From: Saccopteryx bilineata
Taxonomy: Eukaryota > Chordata > Mammalia > Chiroptera > Emballonuridae
Length of the DNA: 64,000 bases
Direction of reading: 5' to 3'
NCBI RefSeq assembly: GCF_036850765.1
Contig: NC_089495.1
Location: 70,284,410 to 70,348,409 of the forward strand
Below are positions 56,868 to 64,000 of this stretch, piece after piece (within the stretch, counting starts at the first letter, position 1; every line of letters begins with the position of its first letter). The position numbers and the translations under genes are program-made. The notes below the pieces were generated by a model. That model was not told the origin of the DNA and ran no database searches. It worked only from the letters and a program-made list of their open reading frames with translations.

Positions 56868-58486
56868 TTATGTCCCACCTACGTATGGAATAATGCAGTT
56901 CCTGGTTTTTTCTGATTTACTTATTTCGCTTCGTATCATGTTATCAAGATCCCACCATTTTGCTGTAAATGTTCCTATGTCATCATTTCTTATGGCTGAG
57001 TAGTATTCCATAGTGTATATGTGCCACATCTTCTTTATCCAGTCATCTATTGACGGGCTTTTTGGTTGTTTCCATGTCCTGGCCACTGTGAACAATGCTG
57101 CAATAAACATGGGGCTGCATGTGTCTTTACGTATCAATGTTTCTGAGTTTTTGGGGTATATACCCAGTAGAGGGATTGCTGGGTCATAAGGTAGTTCTAT
57201 TTGCAGTTTTTTGAGGAACCACCATACTTTCTTCCATAATGGTTGTACTACTTTACATTCCCACCAACAGTGGATGAGGGTTCCTTTTTCTCCACAGCCT
57301 CTCCAACATTTGCTATTACCTGACTTGCTAATAACAGCTAATCGAACAGGTGTGAGGTGGTATCTCATTGCCGTTTTGATTTGCATTTCTCTAATAGCTA
57401 AAGAAGATGAGCATCTTTTCATATATCTGTTGGCCATTTGTATTTCTTCCTGGGAGAAGTGTCTGTTCATATCCTCTTCCCATTTTTTTATGGGATTGTT
57501 TGTTTGTTTGTTGTTGAGTTTTATGAGTTCTTTGTATATTTTGGATATTAGGCCCTTATCTGAGCTGTTGTTTGAAAATATCATTTCCCATTTAGTTGGC
57601 TTTCTGTTTATTTTGTTATCAGTTTCTCTTGCTGAGAAAAAACTTCTTAGTCTGATGTAGTCCCATTCATTAATTTTTGCCTTCACTTCTCTTGCCATTG
57701 GAGTCAAATTCATAAAATGCTCTTTAAACCCAGGTCCATGAGTTGAGTACCTATGTCTTCTTCTATGTACTTAATTGTTTCAGGTCTTATGTTTAGATCT
57801 TTGATCCATTTTGAGTTAATTTTTGTACAGGGGGAGAGACTGTAGTCCAGTTTCATTCTTTTGCATGTGGCTTTCCAGTTTTCCCAGCACCATTTATTGA
57901 AGAGGCTTTCTTTTCTCCATTGTGTGTTGTTGGCCCCTTTATCAAAAATTATTTGACTATATATATGTGGTTTTATTTCTGGACTTTCTATTCTGTTCCA
58001 TTGGTCTGAGTGTCTATTTTTCTGCCAATACCATGCTGTTTTGATTGCCGTGGCCCTATAATATAGTTTGAAGTCAGGTATTGTAATGCCCCCAGCTTCA
58101 TTCTTTTTCTTTAGGATTGCTTTGGCTATTCGGGGTTTTTTATAGTTCCATATAAATCTGATGATTTTTTGCTCTATTTCTTTAAAAAACGTCATTGGAA
58201 GTTTGATAGGAATTGCATTAAATTTGTATATTGCTTTGGGTAATATAGCCATCTTGATTATATTTATTCTTCCTAGCCAAGAACAAGGTATATTCTTCCA
58301 TCTCATTATATCTTTTTCAATTTCCCTTAAAAATGGTTTATAGTTTTCATTATATAAGTCCTTTACATTCTTTGTTATGTTTATTCCTAAGTATTATATT
58401 TTTTTTGTTGCAATCGTGAAGGGGATTATTCTTTTGAGTTTGTTCTCAATTGTTTCATTGTTGGCATATAGAAAGGCTATTGACTT
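56868..58486 (-). pseudogene. L1 ORF2 C-terminal part (pseudogene)
   Basis: Two frames, 57710-58306 and 56868-57713, overlap by 4 bases, so one frame change separates them. They carry the [20 protein letters not shown] region after the RT and the C-terminal [19 protein letters not shown] block, ending PYVGGT. Compared with the L1 at 10.5 kb it is less mutated. Confidence 0.9.
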
Positions 58487-58488
58487 CT

Positions 58489-59030
58489 GATCAAGTAGGA
58501 TTCATCCCAGAATCTCAAGGATGGTTCAACATACGTAAAACGGTTAACGTAATACACCATATCAACAAAACAAAGAACAAAAACCACATGATCTTATCAA
58601 TAGACGCAGAAAAGGCTTTCGATAAAATACAACACAATTTTATGTTTAAGACTCTCAACAAAATGGGTATAGAAGGAAAATATCTCAACATGATAAAGGC
58701 CATATATGATAAACCATCAGCTAACATCATATTAAATGGCACTAAACTGAAGGCTTTCCCCCTTAAATCAGGAACAAGACAGGGTTGTCCACTCTCTCCA
58801 CTCTTATTTAATGTGGTACTAGAGGTTCTCGCCACAGCAATCAGACAAGACAAAGAAATAAAAGGCATCCATATCGGAAAAGAAGAAGTAAAGGTATCAC
58901 TTTTTGCAGATGATATGATCCTATACATCGAAAACCCCAAAGAATCCACAAAAAGACTACTAGAAACAAAAAGCCAATACAGTAAGGTCGCAGGATACAA
59001 AATTAACATACAGAAGTCAATAGCCTTTCT
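58489..59030 (+). pseudogene. inverted RT segment of the same L1
   Basis: Plus-strand frame within 58450-59085: [18 protein letters not shown], then [25 protein letters not shown] and the catalytic [16 protein letters not shown]. Open throughout, but severed from the rest of ORF2 by the inversion, so without function. Confidence 0.92.
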
Positions 59031-59034
59031 TTCT

Positions 59035-59399
59035 TTCTCTTGGAAACTTCAAGTAGAGTATCTATCATTCACCATGAGGAATTAGTCTTGGCTGCACTGA
59101 GAAATGGAACATGCTCAGTAAAGACAGTGCAGTAGGTTTTGACCTTTTTCGTGGTGAGGGCCATGGCAGTCATCAGTAGAGAATAGCACATCTAGCAAAG
59201 CACTAATACCATGAGAGGAATGTGTTGAAGCAATTTTAGATGTTCTTGCAGAAAACCTGAGGTTAATATATGACAATACTCATCTGGGGTCAGCTTCAAG
59301 TGATAATAATTTGGGTTCTAGCAATAAATTCAAGATTTCTTACTTACAATAATGAGTAAAAATGTAAAAGAAAAAATTAAATAAATTTAACTGAGCTAA
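59035..59399. other. single-copy DNA, nothing recognised
   Basis: Short gap between the L1 and the SINE. Confidence 0.3.
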
Positions 59400-59832
59400 A
59401 AAATAAAATAGACACCCTGGCTGGTTGGCTCAGTGGTAGAGCGTCGGCCTGGCGTGCAGAAGTCCCGGGTTCGATTCCCGGCCAGGGCACACAGGAAAAG
59501 CGCCCATCTCCTTCTCCACCCTCCCCCCCTCCTTCCTCTCTGTCTCTCTCTTCCCCTCCCGCAGCCAAGGCTCCATTGGAGCAAAGATGGCCCGGGCGCT
59601 GGGGATGGCTCCTTGGCCTCTACCCCAGGTGCTAGAGTGGCTCTGGTGGCAACAGAGTGACGCCCCAGAGGGGCAGAGCATCGCTCCCTGGTGGGCAGAG
59701 CGTCACCCCTGGTGGGCATGCCAGGTGGATCCCGGTCGGGTGCATGCGGGAGTCTGTCTGACTGTTTCTCCCTGTTTCCAGCTTCAGAAAAGAAAAAATA
59801 AAAAAAATAAAATAAAATAAAATAAAATAGAC
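59400..59832 (+). mobile_element. long tRNA-derived bat SINE (plus), 14-bp target duplication
   Basis: SINE body 59414-59818 between AAAATAAAATAGAC at 59400-59413 and 59819-59832. It has a tRNA-like head, a CT-rich tract (59500-59560), a unique GC-rich body with CpGs and an (AAAAT)n tail. This long type with CAGCCAAGGCTCCATTGGAG differs from the shorter Ves copies in the window. Low divergence of its head suggests youth. Confidence 0.95.
59426..59478 (+). promoter_or_regulatory. RNA polymerase III A and B boxes of the SINE
   Basis: A box TGGCTCAGTGG at 59426-59436 (fits TRGCNNAGNGG) and B box GGTTCGATTCC at 59468-59478 (fits GGTTCRANNCC) are both intact and 31 bases apart. They would support pol III transcription in principle. 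Confidence 0.85.
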
Positions 59833-62389
59833 AAAATGGACATTTTAAAAAATCTGGTCATAGTAAGGTATATATAATGCATACACATATATAATGAGTT
59901 TATTTATATAAAGATTTAAAATTTGCAAAAGTATACTATATAGTATTTTTAGTTTTATATCTACATAAGAAAATATAAAAACATACATGAAGAATTTAGA
60001 CACATAGTCTGAAGCAATTCTTTTTAAAAGTTAACATTTGTTAGATTTAAGTGATGGCCTAGCAACTATTTGTTATATTTATTCTTATCATTACTATTTT
60101 CTCATACTTCATTATTTTAAAATTTAATAAATAAGAAAAAGAAAGTTGACTTTGGTTCATTGAGTAATATATTTTAAATACATGAGATGTGATGAGATTA
60201 GAATACTGTATAATTAGGACAGCATTATGCCAATTATTCATGCTATTAATAACATTAAGAAGCCTCAGAAGTGAAATGGCAATTATGTGATAAGTCTTCC
60301 ATTCAAAAGGACATGGATTTTGAAGTCTTCAGGAACACTCAAGCTCACTAAAATTACAATTTTATAAACTGAACGATTGTAACCTTGAATAAATCATCAT
60401 TAAGAAAGTGTTCAGTAAGTAAGATTGAATTCTATTACAGCTTCATGCTTCAAGGGCTTTGCAGAAAAGTTTTTATTTCAGTTTCCATGTTCCTATCCAA
60501 AACAAGTTAAAGCCTTTGTTAAAATTTTTAATGACAGGTTATCAAGGGGACTGATTCAGAGAAAACAAGGTTTAACCCCAGATAAGTCACTATATTAAAA
60601 TGCAATTATGAAATCTGTATGAGTAGGTTTTTTTTTTATTTCATCCTTTTGAAAAAATATTGTTTACTAGTGCAGATTCTTTATACTTTATCTTCTGGTT
60701 TCCCAATAAAAAGAATAATTTATTTTAGAATTACCATCTGAATAATTAAAAACTTCCAGAAAAAATAAATTATACTGCTTAATCATTCATTGATTTTTAA
60801 CACTTAACAATGCATTAATGCCATTTAAAAGTATTTACAAACAAAATTTTAAATACTACCTTTTAGATTATGCTCACTAATAGTACTTCTGGTTTTAAAT
60901 CATTTAAAACTTTGGATATAGGAGAATTTTTCAATTAAATTTTGAATTGAAGCATACTAATATACTAACATGACATGTATGTTGATACAAAGTAAACAAA
61001 GTGAAGATTGGTGATTGGTTCAGGAAGAATACATATTTATAAAATTGAATATCTCAGTTAATAAATATTTACAGGTACCTACTCTCTACCCAGGATTAAA
61101 AACAATAATAAGAGGTTTATAATAAAACTAAGAATATCAGTCAAATGAAGTAAAGTGTGCTAAGCCCAAGTTATAAAGCCTGGAGCCTTTCTCAACTGCC
61201 AATATCAAAATGCCTGATTTATATTATTATTTTAAAAGTGAATACCTCTCCTAGGCTAATTATTGGTTCTTCCCTCAAGGACTTTTAGTTCTGTTGGGCA
61301 TAAGTTAGTGACATATTGCAGCCATACATTAACCAGGAAGAAGGAAGAGCATGGATAGTCATTGAGAGTGGCATGTTGAAGAGCCAAAGACTGTAAGGAA
61401 GGTTCCATTTCAGGCCACAAAGGGAGGGTTTTTGTAAGTACTGGAGAGAGAAATGTTTGTTGTGGAATGAAATTCATGGTAGCAGTTTCCACCTCAAATA
61501 TTGTGTAACAAAAGCAGGATTCTCCTTGAGTCAATATTAGAAAACCTTCGTGATTCACCCTAGTTACTGAAGATAACTATTGGTGGCCAGTCCTGACTGT
61601 ATGAGACATAATCACCTCATCCACCTTCCCCAGTACTACCGAGACCCTCCCAGGAAACTAATTATTCTCTTCTTAAAAATACAAAATGTTATCATTGGCA
61701 GAGTCATTGATGACAAAAGGAATAAAAAAAGTACAACTCACAGAAAAGCCCAAACAGACTGACCACTCACTCAGTCCAGCAGCAACACTGAATGGTGCTT
61801 CAGTCACCAACATAGATGGAGAGATGTTAGAGATCTAAAGGTTTAAAGTCAAAGAGAGAATGGAGAAGACAACATAAGTCCTCTACTCTTAAAAGCTCAA
61901 GCGTCGAGAAAAGTGCAAAATAAAACAGGGTGTATAGACCTACCTGATGTCATATTTGACAGTGTTTGAGTCAGGTAGTTCTCATTAAAATATATAAAAA
62001 GTACAGAGCTTAAGTCCTATCTCTAAACCTTCACTAGCATTAATTTCCAATATTCTCACATTGGTCTTTATTCTACCTGTGTACGTGAGAGTTTTAATTT
62101 TTCTCTTTATATATATTAATCACATTTTAGAGTCAATAAATGAAATAATAATGGTCTAAAATGAGAAAACAGGTTTTTGTGTTTTAAAGGAGCATTTAAG
62201 AGAAGAAAGAGGAGCAAGAGGATGGGAATGAGAGAAGAAAAAACAAAATTAGACCACTGCCATATTGTTGGGTGATTTCTGAGGAAAATTGAAAATGTGT
62301 CCACTTTAGAGGTCTGTGAAAACATCTATACTTCAGAATCTCTCTCTCTCTCTCTGAACTATTTTAGGGTTTTCAAACTTAGAAGAAAG
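59833..62389. other. 2.5 kb of AT-rich single-copy DNA
   Basis: No recognised transposon, RNA gene or exon. A 100-codon minus frame at 61256-61558 has no recognisable domain. A short (TC)n run sits at about 62339-62358. Confidence 0.4.
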
Positions 62390-63832
62390 ATTGAAAAAGA
62401 GAAAAGACAAGTAGAAATAAAAGGTGTCCAAATAGGAAAGGAGAAAGGAAAACTGTCATTATTTGCAGATGACATGACATTATATATAAAAAATCCTAAA
62501 GACTCCACCAAAATATTACTAAATCTAATAAATTAATTCAGCAAAATGCCAGGATACAAAATTAACAGTCAGAAACAGTGGCATTCTTATATACTAATAA
62601 TGAACTATCAAAAAGAGAAATTAAGAAAACAATTTCATCAATTCCATTTACTACTACAACAAAAAAATAATAAGGTACCTAGGAATAAATTTAACCAAGG
62701 GGGTAAAAAAATCTGTACTTGGAAAATTATAGGATACTGAAAAAAGAAAATGAGGAAGATACAACTAAGTGGAAGTATATACTGTGTTCTTGGATTGGGA
62801 GAGTTGACATCGTTAAAATGTCCATACTACCTAAAGCATTCTATACATTCAATATAATTTCTATTAAAATACCAATGGCATATTTCAAGGTACAGAATAA
62901 ATATTCCAAAACTTTATATGGATCCAAAAAGGACCCCTGAATCTTGAGAAAGAACAAGTTGGAGGAAATACACTACCTGATATCAAACTATACTATATGG
63001 AAGGAGAAAATAAACAACAGGGAATACATCAAACTAAAAAGGTTTTGCACAGCAAAAGAAACAATCAGCAAAATGAAAAGGGAACCCATTGAATGGGAGA
63101 ACAAATTAACCCCATAACATATCTGATAAGGGGTTAATTTCCAAAATATACAAAGAATTTACACAACTCAACATGAGGAAGACAAACAATCTACTTTAAA
63201 AAAAAAGGACAAAGGACCTAAATAAATAATTCTCTACACAGGACATATGGATGGCCAACAGACATATGAAAAAATGCTCAATGTCACTAATCATGAAAGA
63301 GACGCAAATTAAAACCACAATGAGCTATTACCTCACTCTGTTAGAATAGCTATCTAAGTTAACACATAGGTGTTGATAGGGGTGTGGAGAAAAAGAACCC
63401 TAGTGCACTGCTGGTGGGAATGCAGACTGGTGCAATCACTATGTAAAACAGTAAGGCAGTTCCTCAAAAAGTTAGAAAAGGAACTTCCTTTTGAATCAGC
63501 GATCCTACTTTTGGGAACGTAACCTAAGACACCCAAAACACTAATTTGAAAGAATATATGCACCCCTATGTTCACTGCAGCATTACTTACAATAGCCAAG
63601 ATCTGAAAACAGCCCATGTGTCTATTAAGTAAATGAGTTAGGATAAAAAAAAAGCCCTGGTACATTTATACAATGGAATACTGCCCAGCCATAAAAAAAG
63701 AAGGAAACCTTACCTTTTGCAACAGCATGGATGGACCTGGAGATTATTATGTGAAGTGAAAGAAGCCAGTCAAAGACAAGTACCATATGATTTCACTCGT
63801 ATGTAGAATTTAATGAACAAAATAAACTTATG
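62390..63832 (+). mobile_element. older 5'-truncated L1 (plus), ORF2 to 3' region
   Basis: Starts inside the RT ([20 protein letters not shown]) and continues through [18 protein letters not shown] to the ORF2 end and 3' region (AGTACCATATGATTTCACTC). Many frameshifts (for example near 62540 and 62730). A SINE follows at 63833, so the A-tail is either inside that junction or lost. Confidence 0.85.
62400..62940 (+). pseudogene. L1 ORF2 RT fragment (pseudogene)
   Basis: Three short frames (62297-62536, 62546-62740, 62719-62940) together follow the RT palm and thumb order of L1 ORF2. LFADDM keeps the catalytic aspartates. Not functional. Confidence 0.85.
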
Positions 63833-64000
63833 GGCCCTGGCTGGTTGGCTCAGCTGTAGAGCGTCGGTCTGGCGTGCAGGGACCCGGGTTTGATTCCCGG
63901 CCAGGGCACATAGGAGAAGCGCCCATTTGCTTCTCCACCCCCCCCCTTCCTCTCTGTCTCTCTCTTCCCCTCTTGCAGCCGAGGCTCCATTGGAGCGGAG
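63833..64000 (+). mobile_element. long tRNA-derived bat SINE (plus), cut by window end
   Basis: Same long type as the copy at 59414, beginning GGCCCTGGCTGGTTGGCTCA. The B box is mutated (GGTTTGATTCC at 63887-63897) and the A box has a change (TGGCTCAGCTG). Inserted at the 3' end of the old L1. Confidence 0.93.

Larger units (their letters stand above)
56597..59034 (-). mobile_element. bat L1 (minus) with inverted 5' segment (twin priming)
   Basis: 56607-58488 is the 3' part of an L1 on the minus strand (poly-A tail, 3' UTR, ORF2 C-terminus). From 58489 to 59030 the upstream RT part of ORF2 follows in plus orientation. The 20 bases AGAAAGGCTATTGACTTCTG at 58470-58489 recur inverted at 59011-59030, so the two pieces overlap by that much. 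CTTTCTTTCT at 56597-56606 and 59025-59034 is a plausible target duplication, though partly low-complexity. Same subfamily as the L1 at 34254. Confidence 0.9.

Noticed and set aside
59414..59490. tRNA gene
   Set aside because: A and B boxes are good but this is the head of a SINE; there is no full cloverleaf followed by a terminator, and a SINE body and A-tail follow.
59396..59820. Frames over 75-107 codons on both strands
   Set aside because: All lie inside the GC-rich SINE body.
63833..63905. tRNA gene
   Set aside because: Same SINE head, with mutated boxes.
1..64000. Prokaryotic-style operon or defence system
   Set aside because: All evidence (SINEs, L1s, MIR, MaLR LTRs, microsatellites) points to a mammalian genome; no operon-like gene arrangement exists.

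Overview
The window looks like a piece of a bat (Chiroptera, probably a Ves-SINE-bearing lineage) nuclear genome, either gene-poor intergenic DNA or the inside of a very large intron. The evidence is the repeat content: ten copies of tRNA-derived Ves-like SINEs (consensus head resembling GGCCCTGGCTGGTTGGCTCA), bat-style L1 3' ends (GGGTGACATCAATAAATCAGG), a short hAT element, and older mammalian MIR, L2, MLT1, MER5 and Tigger remnants. The bat family or species cannot be fixed from the sequence alone. No complete host protein gene was found. The only host coding signal I would defend is one possible exon at 7380-7544.

Layout. 1-10 kb: SINEs, MIR copies, a long GGAA microsatellite, an ancient Tigger-like element, an old L1 with an inverted 5' part, the candidate exon, and a SINE-free stretch of 7.5-9.2 kb that may hold conserved regulatory DNA. 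10.2-11.9 kb: a 5'-truncated L1 (minus) with an 11-bp target duplication. 12-20 kb: mostly single-copy DNA with MIR, MER5-like and MLT1 remnants, a 296-bp hAT MITE with perfect ends, and two SINEs. 20.4-20.9 kb: a hidden retroviral protease remnant (minus). 20.9-27.3 kb: a nearly full-length L1 (minus). 27.3-34.2 kb: AT-rich single-copy DNA with a SINE carrying an internal nine-unit tandem repeat, plus L2 remnants. 34.25-41.72 kb: a second full-length L1 (minus) of another subfamily, flanked by a 13-bp target duplication and carrying a CRE palindrome at its 5' end. 41.7-45.9 kb: single-copy DNA and nested old L1 pieces. 45.88-48.76 kb: a small endogenous retrovirus (minus) with two LTRs and a decayed gag-like remnant. 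48.8-56.3 kb: two MLT1 LTRs, L2, MIR and SINE copies and an 853-bp hAT element. 56.6-59.0 kb: an L1 with an inverted 5' segment. 59.4-64 kb: two long SINEs, AT-rich single-copy DNA and an older plus-strand L1.

These parts do not form a pathway; they are layers of transposition. Target duplications and nesting give relative ages: MIR, L2, MER5, Tigger and MLT1 are oldest; the old L1s and the endogenous retroviruses come next; the bat L1s, SINEs and the perfect-ended hAT MITE are youngest. All L1 reading frames seen are broken, so none appears able to move itself. Family names are from memory of repeat consensus sequences and were not checked by a search.
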